DNA of 64,000 nucleotides, taken from assembly GCF_900102375.1 (NCBI RefSeq), contig NZ_FNBO01000002.1, forward strand, positions 62,001 through 126,000, given 5' to 3'. Under the pieces are notes generated by a model, which worked only from the letters and a program-made list of their open reading frames with translations, was not told the DNA's origin and made no database searches. This document shows positions 18,495 through 27,119 of the stretch, in pieces (positions within the stretch are counted from its first letter, which is position 1; each line of letters begins with the position of its first letter). The position numbers and the translations under genes are program-made. Source of the stretch: Halorubrum xinjiangense (lineage in GTDB: Archaea > Halobacteriota > Halobacteria > Halobacteriales > Haloferacaceae).

Positions 18495-18508
18495 AAGCGA
18501 ATTCGCTT
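18495..18508. promoter_or_regulatory. 14-bp perfect palindrome upstream of the histidine kinase
   Basis: The sequence aagcgaattcgctt is its own reverse complement. It ends 19 nt before the ATG at 18528, while a TATA-like cttaagcc at about 18463 would place transcription initiation close to the palindrome. This position suits a repressor site. Confidence 0.45.
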
Positions 18509-18527
18509 GGTGTTACATCAAATATAA

Positions 18528-19439
18528 ATGAAATCTTTGTCGGACCTACTCTACGCGCGGTCGGCGGCCGCGCTCACGGCGACGTACCTCTGTCTCGGAG
18601 TGGCGGTTGCGGTCGCGCTCGACCTCGCGGTCGCGTCGGCGAACGGGACCGCGGCCGGCTTGACGCCGACGCGCCTTCTCGGGGACTGGCTGCTCGTCGC
18701 CGGGTCCGGCGGGCTCCTCTACGGCGCGGTCACGCACCACCGCCGTCGGGCGGAGAACGCCCGCAGCGACCTCGAAACCTCCAACCAGCAGTTACAGGTG
18801 TTGAGCCGCGTGTTCCGGCACAACGTGCGCAACGACCTCAACGTGATTCAGGGGTACACCGACCTGTTGGCCGACCGGATCGACGACGAGCGGAGCCGGG
18901 AGTGCCTGGAGACGATCCGTGAGACGACCGACGACGTCGTCGCGATCAGCGAGAAGCTCCGGGTGATCGAGGACGCGTCGCCCGAGCCGCCGGACGGCCG
19001 CGTAAACCTCGTCGACGCGGTTCACGATGCGGTCGGAGTCGTCGACGCCGAGGGGGTCGCGGTCACCGTCGAAACTCCCTCCGAGGCGTGGATCCGCGCG
19101 GACGACTCCGTCGAGTTCCCGATCCGCGAGGTGTTCGAGAACGCGGTCACGCACAACGACGGCACGACGCGGCGCGTGTCGGCGACGATCCGCGAGAACG
19201 GGACGACCACCTGCCTGGAGGTGACTGACAACGGGCCGGGGATCCCTTCTGACGAGCGCGCGGTGTTACAGGCCGAAGAGGAGACGCCGCTCTCGCACGC
19301 GAGCAGCATCGGGCTGTGGCTCGTGAAGTGGATGTGCGAGACGCAGGGGGGTACCGTCCGGTTCGACGCGACCGACGACGGCACCACGGTCCGGCTCCGC
19401 TTCGAGGCGGCGTCGCCGCCCGCTAATCCAGCTCGGTGA
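18528..19439 (+). CDS. Membrane sensor histidine kinase (haloarchaeal type)
   Basis: A 303-residue kinase. Two transmembrane segments (about 12-36 and 52-68) enclose a very short outside loop. The H-box FRHNVRNDLNVIQGY places the phosphorylated His98, and the ATPase domain has N-box VFENAVTHND near 205-214, G1 DNGPGIP near 235 and a G2-like SIGLWLVKWM near 265. There is no PAS or HAMP domain, so sensing is probably through the membrane part. No response regulator is adjacent, making it an orphan kinase. The palindrome at 18495-18508 may control it. Confidence 0.9.
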   Translation: MKSLSDLLYARSAAALTATYLCLGVAVAVALDLAVASANGTAAGLTPTRLLGDWLLVAGSGGLLYGAVTHHRRRAENARSDLETSNQQLQVLSRVFRHNVRNDLNVIQGYTDLLADRIDDERSRECLETIRETTDDVVAISEKLRVIEDASPEPPDGRVNLVDAVHDAVGVVDAEGVAVTVETPSEAWIRADDSVEFPIREVFENAVTHNDGTTRRVSATIRENGTTTCLEVTDNGPGIPSDERAVLQAEEETPLSHASSIGLWLVKWMCETQGGTVRFDATDDGTTVRLRFEAASPPANPAR

Positions 19440-19557
19440 TGGTCACGGCGTACACCGCGCCGCAGTTCCCGCATTCGACGTGGACCCCCCGGCTGGTCTC
19501 GCCGCGGGTGAACTCGGAGATCTCCTCCGAACACGAGCACTCGAACTGAACTTTCAC
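19423..19557 (-). CDS. Very small zinc-finger protein (44 residues)
   Basis: The 44-residue product reads MKVQFECSCSEEI... and carries CSC and CGNCG cysteine pairs, so it is a small CPxCG-like zinc-binding protein. The start is a GTG at 19557; a TATA box (tttaaata) at about 19581-19589 lies 26 nt upstream, giving a leaderless message. The gene converges on and overlaps the histidine kinase 3-prime end by 17 nt. Function is unknown; tiny zinc fingers of this sort are common regulators or adaptors in haloarchaea. Confidence 0.7.
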   Translation of the reverse strand: MKVQFECSCSEEISEFTRGETSRGVHVECGNCGAVYAVTITELD

Positions 19558-19674
19558 TACCCTGGCATAGACACTTCTAGTATTTAAAAGAACCCGACGC
19601 GGAATCAGCGCTGAAATCCGGCGATCGCGGTACCACGCCACACGGGCCCCCCCGGTCGGAAGTCGCGGCCGCCG

Positions 19675-19977
19675 TCAGTCGTCGTCCACGATCACTTCGA
19701 CCGGACCGTCGTCGTCGTCGGCTGCGTCCTCGTCGTGCCCGCCGGGCGGGGCGGCCCCGCCGGACTGCTGTTGCTGGTAGTAGAGCCCGCCAGCGACCGC
19801 GAGGACGATCCACGACCGCCAGTTGGCGAGGTTCAGCGTGTAACCGATGCCGAACGGCTTCTCGACGAGCATCCCCTTGCCGGGCTGCCAGTAGGACGAG
19901 AGCAGCCGCCCGAGGCTCGGCCGCTCGAAGTTGTACGGGATCCCGAGAATCTCTCCCGACGACGGTTTGTCTGCCAT
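19675..19977 (-). CDS. Small membrane-associated protein, DUF5808 type
   Basis: A 100-residue protein. It begins with a soluble signature EILGIPYNFERPSLGRLLSSYW followed by a hydrophobic stretch (WRSWIVLAVAGGLYY, about 60-74), a Gln/Gly/Pro linker and a very acidic tail. The pattern resembles DUF5808 from memory. The ATG at 19977 is selected because a TATA-like atttatgg lies 26-30 nt upstream. Role unknown. Confidence 0.7.
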   Translation of the reverse strand: MADKPSSGEILGIPYNFERPSLGRLLSSYWQPGKGMLVEKPFGIGYTLNLANWRSWIVLAVAGGLYYQQQQSGGAAPPGGHDEDAADDDDGPVEVIVDDD

Positions 19978-20071
19978 ACCCGTTCCTCTATCCGCTGGCA
20001 CCATAAATCGTGGCGCCGCGGAACGCCGAGCGGGGCGGGGCCCGGGGACGCGCCGACGGCGTCGGACGCGG

Positions 20072-21793
20072 TCAGCGATAGCGGCCGCGGTCCGCAACGT
20101 CTCGAAGCCGGTCGAGGACATCGTCCTCGCCGACCGCCTCGTACCCCGATTCGAACGCCGCGATCAGCTGATCGGGGTCGGTCGCTGTCGCCCGGATCGA
20201 CCCCTCGAACACGTGGAGGTCCATCGCGTGGTCCTCGACGTGACCGGTGTGATAGCCCAGTCCGAAGTCGATGAGGTACGTCTCCGGCGCCGGGTCGGTC
20301 TCGCCGTTCTCCGCCCCACCGCCGACGCCGTCGGGCGACACGCGCACGTTGCGGGTCGTCGGGTCGCCGTGGACGATCCCCGCGCCGTGAAGCCGCGCGA
20401 GGTGGCGGCCGACCGCCTTCGTCGAGCGCTCATCGAGGGCGGTCGCGAGGTCGCGATCGCCGACGTACTGGAGCGTCAGCGTTGCGTTCGAGAGGTCGAC
20501 GTCGTACACGAGCGGCGTCGGCACGCCAGCGCGCCGCGCCTCGCTCGTCAGCCGCGCCTCCGCGACGGTCCGGTCGCGTCTGAGGGTTCGGTCGAGTTCG
20601 GGGTGGCGGTACGACTTCTCGACCCGCCGCTTGACCACCCGGCGGTCATCCCCACTCCCCGCGACCGTCACGGTCGCCTCCGCGCCGCGGCGGTCCGCGT
20701 CCGGATCGCGCGCCGCGCCGCTCGACGCGCCGCCCGCGCGCCCCCGCGCGACCGACTCGCCGTCCCGCCACGTCACCGGCACCTGATCCGGCCGGAAGTT
20801 CGGGTCGACGGCGGACTCAGGAATCGCGACGGTGTCCCCGGCGGCGGCCATCTTCGCGCCCAACACGGCGATCATCCCGGCGTTGTCGCGGAGGAAGCGC
20901 GGCTCCGGCGCGTGGAAGTCGGCGCCGCGGGCCTCGCACATCGTCGCCAGCATCTCGCGCAGGCGGTCGTTCTGCGCGACGCCGCCGCCCAACACGAGCT
21001 CGTCGGCGCCCGTCAGCGACAGCGCGCGCTCGGAAACCTCCGTGAGCATCGCGAACACGTGCTCCTGGAGCGAAAAGCAGATCCCCCCGACCGGGACGCC
21101 GTCGTCCGCGGCGTCGTTTGCGGCCGAGCTGATCCCGGAAAACGAGAAGTCCATCCCCTTGACCACGTACGGGAGATCGAGGAGGGCGGCGTCGGCGATC
21201 CTCCCGCCACCTTCACCGTCGCCCGCGGCCGCCGCGAACTCGGCGGCCGCCGCCTCCACCTTCGGCCCGCCGGGGTGGCTCCATCCGACGTGGCGCGTGA
21301 ACTTGTCTATCGCGTTGCCGACGCCGGCGTCCATCGTCTCGCCGAGGACGCGGTAGCGCCCGTCGTGGTAGCCGAGCAGGTGCGCGTTCGCGCCCGAGGC
21401 GTTCAGACAGACCGGGTTGTCGAAGCCGGAGCGGTGTCGACCGATCTCCAGGTGCGCCACCATGTGGTTGACGCCGACAAGGGGGACGCCGAGCGTCCCG
21501 GCGAGCGACCGCGCCGCGGTCCCGACGATCCGGAGGCAGGGGCCGAGTCCGGGGCCGCGGGAGAAGGCAACGGCGTCAACCGCGTCCGGACCGTGTTCCT
21601 CCTCGGCCGCGGTCAACACCCGGTCGACGACCGCGGGGATCGCCTCCGACATGTGTTCGGCGGCCTCGCGCGGATGAATGCCGCCGCTGTCCGGCTCGTA
21701 GGGGTCGGATTCGATGAGAACGGAGTCCGTCTCGGCGTCGTACAGCGCGGCGCTCGCGCACCACGCGGTACCCTCGATGCCGAGAACGCGCAT
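20072..21793 (-). CDS. kae1-bud32: KEOPS fusion: Kae1 (tRNA t6A synthase subunit) plus Bud32 kinase
   Basis: A 573-residue natural fusion. Residues 1 to about 330 are Kae1, which transfers the threonylcarbamoyl group to A37 of ANN-decoding tRNAs; the metal ligands His110 and His114 lie in NHMVAHLE, and GGGVAQND is present. Residues from about 365 are Bud32, a small atypical kinase/ATPase that regulates Kae1, with IVHGDPTTRNV and the LIDFGLGYH metal loop. A Gly/Ala/Arg linker joins the two. The start codon is 9 nt after the S24e stop, so it is co-transcribed with a ribosomal protein, a common archaeal arrangement. Confidence 0.96.
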   Translation of the reverse strand: MRVLGIEGTAWCASAALYDAETDSVLIESDPYEPDSGGIHPREAAEHMSEAIPAVVDRVLTAAEEEHGPDAVDAVAFSRGPGLGPCLRIVGTAARSLAGTLGVPLVGVNHMVAHLEIGRHRSGFDNPVCLNASGANAHLLGYHDGRYRVLGETMDAGVGNAIDKFTRHVGWSHPGGPKVEAAAAEFAAAAGDGEGGGRIADAALLDLPYVVKGMDFSFSGISSAANDAADDGVPVGGICFSLQEHVFAMLTEVSERALSLTGADELVLGGGVAQNDRLREMLATMCEARGADFHAPEPRFLRDNAGMIAVLGAKMAAAGDTVAIPESAVDPNFRPDQVPVTWRDGESVARGRAGGASSGAARDPDADRRGAEATVTVAGSGDDRRVVKRRVEKSYRHPELDRTLRRDRTVAEARLTSEARRAGVPTPLVYDVDLSNATLTLQYVGDRDLATALDERSTKAVGRHLARLHGAGIVHGDPTTRNVRVSPDGVGGGAENGETDPAPETYLIDFGLGYHTGHVEDHAMDLHVFEGSIRATATDPDQLIAAFESGYEAVGEDDVLDRLRDVADRGRYR

Positions 21794-21802
21794 CCGGCGG
21801 CG

Positions 21803-22108
21803 TTAGGCTTCCTCGGCGTCCGCCTCGTCGCCGCCGATCTTGTTGCGTTCGAGCATGTGGTCCTGTTCGACATCTAAGGCGTCGGCCGCGGAGTCGTACA
21901 CCTTCGCGTAGCCGATCGTCTTCCGCATGCCGAACTTCGTGTCGAGCTCGTGGACGACGACCTCCTCGGAGTCCTTGTCGAGCTTGGCCGCAAGCGAGTC
22001 GCGGACCGACAGCCGCGAGGGCGTCGCCTCTTTGTGGGTCGTCTCGAAACGGATGTCCGTGCGGTGCAGCATCGGGTTCTCCTCCTCGGAGATGATATCG
22101 ACGTCCAT
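21803..22108 (-). CDS. rps24e: Ribosomal protein S24e
   Basis: A 101-residue small-subunit ribosomal protein. It shows the family core ENPMLHRTDIRFETTHKEATPSR and FGMRKTIGYAKVYDS, then an acidic tail typical of halophiles. A TATA-like ccttttac lies 30-38 nt upstream of the ATG. It leads an operon with kae1-bud32. Confidence 0.95.
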   Translation of the reverse strand: MDVDIISEEENPMLHRTDIRFETTHKEATPSRLSVRDSLAAKLDKDSEEVVVHELDTKFGMRKTIGYAKVYDSAADALDVEQDHMLERNKIGGDEADAEEA

Positions 22109-22257
22109 GGTTCAGTTGGGCGTATATCCCCTCGAAAGCTGTAAAAGGATTTCGAAGCGGGGGTGTCGCCGCCGAACTGCCAGTCGACCGTCGACAAAAC
22201 AGCCCCTTCGACGTCAGGGTTTCACTTCTTTGGGCCGTGGGTTCAATTACCACGCGG

Positions 22258-22839
22258 ATGCCCGACGAATCGCGATTCGACCCCACGGACCGCTCGGAGT
22301 ACGAGCTCGTCCGGGCGGGGAACGTCATCGTCCCGCTGTCGCCGGTTCGCAAGGCCCGTATGTGCGGCGCCATCGCGCTCCTCGGTTCGCTCGCGGCGCC
22401 AATCGTCGCGACGCTACCCCTGGCTGTCCGCGAGGCCGCGTTCTCGGGGCCGCCGCTCGCGGCGCCGCTGGGCGTCGCGGCGGTCGTGCTAGTCGGCGCC
22501 CTCGCGGCCGGCGGGGGCGGCCTCGGCCTCGTCGCGCTCCAGCGACGCCTCACGCGCGGCCCCGAACCGACCGGTGACGGCGCCTGGGAGGTCCTCGCCG
22601 TCGAGGACGTGCTCACGGGGATCGGGTTCGTCACCGGCGGTCTCGGCGTCGGCGTCGGGCTCTCGCTGCTGGCGAGCGGTCACTGGGGCGTCGACGCGCT
22701 CGAGTCCCTCCGTCGAAACGGGATCGAACCGTACGCTTCGCTCTCGACGCCCCTGGTCACGCCGCAGCTGGCGACCGCGGTGGCGCTGACGGCCGGCCTC
22801 GTCGTCCTCGCGGCGACCGCGGTCGTCGACGGCGAGTGA
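22258..22839 (+). CDS. Haloarchaeal membrane protein of unknown function
   Basis: A 193-residue protein with a polar N-terminus (about 30 residues) and four hydrophobic segments at roughly 39-58, 70-92, 118-138 and 166-188. Loops are rich in Gly, Ala and Pro. I start it at the ATG at 22258 (MPDESRF) because an in-frame ATG at 22237 sits where a promoter would be expected. No family is recognised. It converges on the dephospho-CoA kinase gene. Confidence 0.65.
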   Translation: MPDESRFDPTDRSEYELVRAGNVIVPLSPVRKARMCGAIALLGSLAAPIVATLPLAVREAAFSGPPLAAPLGVAAVVLVGALAAGGGGLGLVALQRRLTRGPEPTGDGAWEVLAVEDVLTGIGFVTGGLGVGVGLSLLASGHWGVDALESLRRNGIEPYASLSTPLVTPQLATAVALTAGLVVLAATAVVDGE

Positions 22840-22860
22840 CGCCGATCGCTTTGGTCGCCG

Positions 22861-23484
22861 CTATGTCGCGTCGGTCCCGTCGAAGCCGTCCGGGTCGACG
22901 CCGAGCGTCTCGGCCGCGACCGCGGTGTCGCCCGTTAATCCCTCGAACAGCTCTCGGGCCCGGCGACGGGTCTCGGGGGTGATCGCCACGCGGACCATCC
23001 CCTCGCCGGGCTGGCCGTAGACGACTGTCGACCCGAGCGGCGCTGCCAGCATCGCCGGCAGCGCCGCTAGGTCCTCCTCGCCGGTCACCTCGATCGTCAC
23101 CGGCTCGGCCGCCGCGAGCGCGTCGGCGAGCGCGTCGAGCAGGGCGGCTGACAGCCCCGCCGCCGGGTTCTCGACCGCGACTCGTCGCTCCGCAGCGGCG
23201 TCGAGCGCGGTCGCTATCTCCTCGCGGACAGCCTCGCGCTCCGTCTTTCCGTCGACGAACGCCACGTCCGGGACGCGGCCGGCCTCCCGGAGGTGGTAGG
23301 TGACCACGTCGCCGACCGCGATCAGCCGCGGAGGGGTCTCGTCCGGCGAGCCGTGTCGCTCGCGGGTCTCATCGACACCTGCGAGCAGCTCCTCGGCGTC
23401 CGTCGTCACCGGTCCCAACGGCTCTTTGAACGCGTCGCGCAGCGAGTCGGGCAGCGTGAGAAGCGGGTCGGATGGGTCGGTCAT
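22861..23484 (-). CDS. GTP-dependent dephospho-CoA kinase (DUF359)
   Basis: A 207-residue protein of the archaeal DUF359 family, shown in Thermococcus to phosphorylate dephospho-CoA with GTP, the last step of coenzyme A synthesis. Diagnostic segments are LIAVGDVVTYHL, AFVDGKTER, VENPAAGLS, VTGEEDLAALP and VVYGQPGEGMV. It is the last gene of the operon that begins with aIF2-gamma, 28 nt after spt4; pairing with spt4 and rpoE1 is widely conserved in archaea. Confidence 0.92.
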   Translation of the reverse strand: MTDPSDPLLTLPDSLRDAFKEPLGPVTTDAEELLAGVDETRERHGSPDETPPRLIAVGDVVTYHLREAGRVPDVAFVDGKTEREAVREEIATALDAAAERRVAVENPAAGLSAALLDALADALAAAEPVTIEVTGEEDLAALPAMLAAPLGSTVVYGQPGEGMVRVAITPETRRRARELFEGLTGDTAVAAETLGVDPDGFDGTDAT

Positions 23485-23512
23485 CGGTTTCGCTCGGCCG
23501 TCGCGCGGCCGG

Positions 23513-23710
23513 TTATCGAACCTTGAGCGCGTACGCGCCCGCCTCGGAGACGTTCATCTCCTCGGCGATCTGGCTGTCCTCGGGCTTGGTGATGATGACG
23601 TAGCCCGCCCAGTCCTCCGTCAGCGACGAGGACCCGCAAAGCGCACAGGTCTGGGCGTCCGGGTCGTTGACGTGGTGACACTCCCGACACGCCAGGCGGT
23701 CCTCGGCCAT
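23513..23710 (-). CDS. spt4: Transcription elongation factor Spt4
   Basis: A 65-residue zinc protein with CRECHHV and CALCGSSS cysteine pairs followed by DWAGYVIITKPEDS, the Spt4 signature. It partners Spt5 at the RNA polymerase clamp and increases processivity. Its start overlaps the rpoE1 stop (TGATG), so the two are coupled. Earlier databases call it RpoE2. Confidence 0.95.
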   Translation of the reverse strand: MAEDRLACRECHHVNDPDAQTCALCGSSSLTEDWAGYVIITKPEDSQIAEEMNVSEAGAYALKVR

Positions 23711-24285
23711 CAGTCGGCCTCCTCACCGGTCTGTTCGCGGTGTTTCCGCTGGCCTTCCAGCCACTCGTGTTTGCCGAGGCCGGGCTGTTTCGCCGTGAGC
23801 CCGATCTTCGAGTCGCGGGGGTTGCGCTCGTCGATGCTCTTGGTGACGACGCGGACGCGCACGGCGTCGTCGACGCCGAGCGTCTTGTCCGAGTCCGACG
23901 AGGCGAGCTGCTGGTTCGCGCCGTCGAACGTGAGGTACTCGTCGGTGATCTGTGAGACGTGGAGCAGCCCGTCCACCGGGCCGATCCCGACGAAGGCGCC
24001 GAACTCCACCGTCTCGACGACGGTGCCGTCGGCGACCTCCTGCATGTCGGGGTCGTAGGTGAGCGCGTCGAACTCCGCCTCGTAGTAGACGCCGGGGCGG
24101 TTGTGTAACACCGCGCCCTCGCCGATGTCGTGAACCTCGATGACGCTCACGACGCTGCCGACGTCCTCGTCCATCCGTCCTTCCAGCTTATCTTGGAGCA
24201 GGGCCTTCACCCGCTCGTCGGTGACGTCCGCCAAGTGCTTCGGCGGGACCTCGACCGTGTCCTTGAGTCGAACTCGTTTGTACAT
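23710..24285 (-). CDS. rpoE1: DNA-directed RNA polymerase subunit E-prime (Rpo7)
   Basis: A 191-residue homologue of eukaryotic Rpb7, part of the polymerase stalk with Rpo4. The N-terminal RNP-like domain (MYKRVRLKDTVEVPP, KLEGRMDEDVGSVVSV) is followed by an S1 RNA-binding domain (VETVEFGAFVGIGPVDGLLHVSQI). It lies 21 nt after the PIN-domain gene and overlaps spt4. Confidence 0.96.
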   Translation of the reverse strand: MYKRVRLKDTVEVPPKHLADVTDERVKALLQDKLEGRMDEDVGSVVSVIEVHDIGEGAVLHNRPGVYYEAEFDALTYDPDMQEVADGTVVETVEFGAFVGIGPVDGLLHVSQITDEYLTFDGANQQLASSDSDKTLGVDDAVRVRVVTKSIDERNPRDSKIGLTAKQPGLGKHEWLEGQRKHREQTGEEAD

Positions 24286-24306
24286 GTTGTTGGTTGTCCG
24301 CGGCCG

Positions 24307-24768
24307 CTAGGGTTCCGTTATCGCCAGTGTGTTCCGGCCCCTTAAACCGATTACTGGTGCGTCCGCGGCCAGCACCCGGTTCGCGAGGGGCCCGTCGTTG
24401 GTGACGACCGCGTCGACCCGGCCGGCCGCGGCCAGGGCGACGAGCGCGTCGTCGGCGTACGATTCGTCCGTTGCCACCGCCTCCGCCCGCTCCGCGAGGT
24501 CCGCGCCGACGCTCGCGGCGGTCGCCTCCGCGCCGTTCCCGGCTTGAAGGGATTCGAGCTCCGCGATCACCGTCGCCGGGACCACGGCCTCGTAGCCGCC
24601 GAGGAGCCGATCCAACTCCTCGAACAGCCGCAGGTCGGCTTCGACCGGCGCCATCAGCGCGCTCGCGTCGAGCGCGACGACGGGCGCGCCGCCTCCGCCG
24701 ACCGCCTCGGTACGGGCGTCGCCCGCAGGCGCTGACTCCGGACCGTCCGCGCGGGCGTCGTCGGCCAC
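24307..24768 (-). CDS. PIN-domain protein (Fcf1/Utp24-like)
   Basis: A 153-residue protein with a disordered N-terminus and a PIN nuclease fold: VVALDASALM (first Asp), a conserved Glu in VIAELESLQ, SYADDALVALA and VVTNDGPLANRV supplying the other acids. Its position between aIF2-gamma and rpoE1 is conserved in euryarchaea and points to rRNA processing rather than a toxin-antitoxin pair; no antitoxin gene is next to it. The stop of aIF2-gamma is one base away. Confidence 0.85.
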   Translation of the reverse strand: MADDARADGPESAPAGDARTEAVGGGGAPVVALDASALMAPVEADLRLFEELDRLLGGYEAVVPATVIAELESLQAGNGAEATAASVGADLAERAEAVATDESYADDALVALAAAGRVDAVVTNDGPLANRVLAADAPVIGLRGRNTLAITEP

Positions 24769-24769
24769 G

Positions 24770-26014
24770 CTACGCGAGCGTCCCGACGCCGATGAGTCGC
24801 CAGCGCGCGCCGACGCGCCGGTTGATCGCGATCTGGGCGCCCTCCTCGGCGCAGACGGGCCGCTTGAGGCTCACCTCGCATTCACCGTCGCGCGCGCTCG
24901 TCACGGCGCCGACCGTCGTCGCCGTGCCGACCGTGAGCATCAGCGGCTCGCCGGTGCTGATCTCCTCGATGTCGCTCTCGCCGCTCTCGTCGTCCTCCTT
25001 GCCGACGACGCGGTCGAGGAGGTCGACCTCCATCTCGAACTCCTCGCGGGTCGGCGGGAGCGTTCCTGGCTCGCCGGCGACCTGCCCGGCGAGCGCGTCG
25101 CCCTTCGTCAGGCTGGGGTCGAGCCCGGTGCCGACGCCGAGCAGGCCGCCCGGGTGGGCGGTCTCGACGTCGCGGTTACCGGCCTGAAGCGAGCGGACGG
25201 TCGTTTCGAGGGGGCGCCACTCGGTCTGGCCCTCCTCGTCGACCTCGCGGCCCGGGCGGATCTCTAGTCCGTCGCCGACCGACAGCTCGCCGCTGACGAG
25301 CGAGCCGCCGACGACACCGCCCTTGAGGTCCTCGGCGGTCGCGCCCGGCCGGTTGATGTCGAACGAGCGGGCCGCGTACATCCGGGCGCTCTCGCCCGGG
25401 TCGCGGTCCGGCGTCGGGATCTCGGACTCGATGGCGTCGATGAGCAGGTCGAGGTTGACCTCCTGTTGGGCCGAGACGGGGACGATCGGCGCGTCCTCGG
25501 CGACGGTGCCCTCAACGAACTCCTGAATCTGTTCGTAGTTGTCGACGGCGCGGTCGCGGCCGACCAGGTCGACCTTGTTCTGCGCGATGACGATGTTCTC
25601 GATCCCGATGAGATCGAGCGCCATTAGGTGCTCTTCCGTCTGGGCCTGCGGGACATCTTCGGTCGCGCTGACGACCAGGACCGCCCCGTCCATAATCGAG
25701 GCGCCCGACAGCATCGTCGCCATCAGCGTCTCGTGGCCCGGGGCGTCGACGAACGACACCGTCCGGATCGGATCGCTCTCGGAGCCGTCCTCGCACTCCT
25801 CGTCGACGGTGTAACACTCGGGTTCGTCGACACCGGGGCAGCGTCGGAACGTCGCGTCCGCGTACCCCAGCCGAATCGAGATGCCGCGCTTCATTTCCTC
25901 GCTGTGCTGGTCGGTCCACGAGCCGGACAACGCCTGTACCAGCGTCGTCTTCCCGTGGTCGACGTGACCGACGAGACCGATGTTCACCTCCGGTTGTGTG
26001 TTGGCTTCAGTCAC
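24770..26014 (-). CDS. eif2g: Translation initiation factor aIF2 gamma subunit
   Basis: A 414-residue GTPase that carries initiator Met-tRNA to the ribosome as part of aIF2. GTPase motifs are GHVDHGKTT (16-24), DAPGHE and NKVD, with the family zinc-knuckle cysteines CPGVDEPEC...EEC before the DAPGH box. EF-Tu-like domains II and III follow. I start it at the GTG at 26014: a strong Shine-Dalgarno (aggaggt) sits 6 nt upstream, whereas longer in-frame extensions are not acidic or conserved-looking. It heads the operon aIF2-gamma, PIN, rpoE1, spt4, dephospho-CoA kinase. Confidence 0.96.
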   Translation of the reverse strand: MTEANTQPEVNIGLVGHVDHGKTTLVQALSGSWTDQHSEEMKRGISIRLGYADATFRRCPGVDEPECYTVDEECEDGSESDPIRTVSFVDAPGHETLMATMLSGASIMDGAVLVVSATEDVPQAQTEEHLMALDLIGIENIVIAQNKVDLVGRDRAVDNYEQIQEFVEGTVAEDAPIVPVSAQQEVNLDLLIDAIESEIPTPDRDPGESARMYAARSFDINRPGATAEDLKGGVVGGSLVSGELSVGDGLEIRPGREVDEEGQTEWRPLETTVRSLQAGNRDVETAHPGGLLGVGTGLDPSLTKGDALAGQVAGEPGTLPPTREEFEMEVDLLDRVVGKEDDESGESDIEEISTGEPLMLTVGTATTVGAVTSARDGECEVSLKRPVCAEEGAQIAINRRVGARWRLIGVGTLA

Positions 26015-26020
26015 TGTTGG

Positions 26021-26027
26021 ACCTCCT
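26021..26027 (-). promoter_or_regulatory. Strong Shine-Dalgarno deciding the aIF2-gamma start
   Basis: The minus strand reads aggaggt six bases before the GTG at 26014. Most genes in this window are leaderless, so this leadered initiation stands out and fixes the start. Confidence 0.75.
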
Positions 26028-26290
26028 AACGGAGTAGTCTTATGCGAAATTCGCCCCGTGCGAGTGATAAAGTTGCTGTTATAGGTGCGAGAGAGCCCCG
26101 CGGACGAGCCGGCGACGACCCGCTTCGGCTCCACACTGACCCGCGTCACGCGCTCCCGACACCGGTCACTGCTCTTCCTCCGCGGATCGAGACGCGCTCT
26201 TCGCGAGTACGGAAAATTCGCATGGCCACAATACAGAATAAAACAGTATAGTTCCATGCTAACTATCCATGTGGTGTTCGAGATAGAAGT

Positions 26291-26470
26291 ATGGCACATA
26301 GCCCGGAGCGCGTCGAGGAGTTCGTTTGCGAGGACTGTCAAGTAACCCATGCTGGGACGCCGGTTCAGGGCTCGTCCGGCGGCCACGAGTTCGAACCGCC
26401 CGTATCCTGCGGCGCGTGCGGCGGGACCGAGTTCGTTTCGACGGAAGAATGGATCCATCACCGCAAGTGA
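26291..26470 (+). CDS. Small zinc-finger protein (59 residues)
   Basis: The frame from the ATG at 26291 to the TGA at 26470 encodes 59 residues starting [16 protein letters not shown]. It has two cysteine pairs, CEDC near 13-16 and CGAC near 40-43, flanked by acidic residues ([10 protein letters not shown]), and ends WIHHRK. This is the architecture of the haloarchaeal small CPxCG-like zinc fingers. An A+T-rich stretch with a TATA-like aactatcc about 26 nt upstream suggests a leaderless transcript. It lies between divergent aIF2-gamma and the DUF5810 gene. Function unknown. Confidence 0.75.
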   Translation: MAHSPERVEEFVCEDCQVTHAGTPVQGSSGGHEFEPPVSCGACGGTEFVSTEEWIHHRK

Positions 26471-26573
26471 GCGACAGCCTCGGTGACCGAACACCGCGGA
26501 TCGCTGCTCCTCCCGGATCTCGTCGTCGGCGTTCGACGCCGATTTACGCCGCACGCGTCAACGCGGGCGTATA

Positions 26574-27083
26574 ATGGGATACGCGTGCCCCGTCTGCGAG
26601 ACCCCGCAGCGCGACGGCGAACACCTCGCGCACCACCTCGCGTTCACGGCGATGCTCCACGGCGGCGACCACGAGTCGTGGCTCGACGAGCGCGTCGCCG
26701 ACTGGAGCGACCGGGAACCGGCGGAGCTCGCCGCCGAGGTGACCCCGCACGCCGACGACGCCGAGTACGACGAGGTGTTCGAAGACACCGTCCCGCGCGG
26801 CCGCCCGGACGTCGGGATGGGCTCGGGCGGGCACGGGGCCTCGCCGGACCACGATCACGCGCACGACCACGGGTCGGGCCACGACCACGCTCACGGCACC
26901 GACCCGGACCCGTCTCCCGGGTCCGGCGTCCCGGACCCCGAATCGGTCGACGACCCGGCCGTCGCCGAAGCGCTCCGCGAGGCGCGCGAGATGACCCGAG
27001 AGGCGGGCGCTGACGACGCTGACTCCGAGGCGAGCGACACCGGCGAAGGCCCCGATTCCGCGGACGCCGACCCCGACGCGTAG
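26574..27083 (+). CDS. His-rich zinc-binding protein, DUF5810 type
   Basis: A 169-residue protein. It opens with CPVC and a HLAHHLAFTAMLHGGDHE helix, a possible C2H2-like metal site. A middle region with HDHAHDHGSGHDHAH is strongly metal-binding, and the C-terminus is acidic and disordered. I recall this family as DUF5810, found next to DUF5809 as it is here (gap 36 nt). It may be a metal store or chaperone, which is inference from the His cluster. A TATA-like gatttacg is about 30 nt before the ATG. Confidence 0.75.
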   Translation: MGYACPVCETPQRDGEHLAHHLAFTAMLHGGDHESWLDERVADWSDREPAELAAEVTPHADDAEYDEVFEDTVPRGRPDVGMGSGGHGASPDHDHAHDHGSGHDHAHGTDPDPSPGSGVPDPESVDDPAVAEALREAREMTREAGADDADSEASDTGEGPDSADADPDA

Positions 27084-27119
27084 CGGAACGCCCTTGCCCG
27101 CCCCCGGCCAATCGCGCGT

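Noticed and set aside
24307-26014. PIN-domain gene as a VapC toxin.
   Set aside because: No antitoxin is adjacent and the conserved place among aIF2-gamma and RNA polymerase genes fits an RNA-processing PIN protein.
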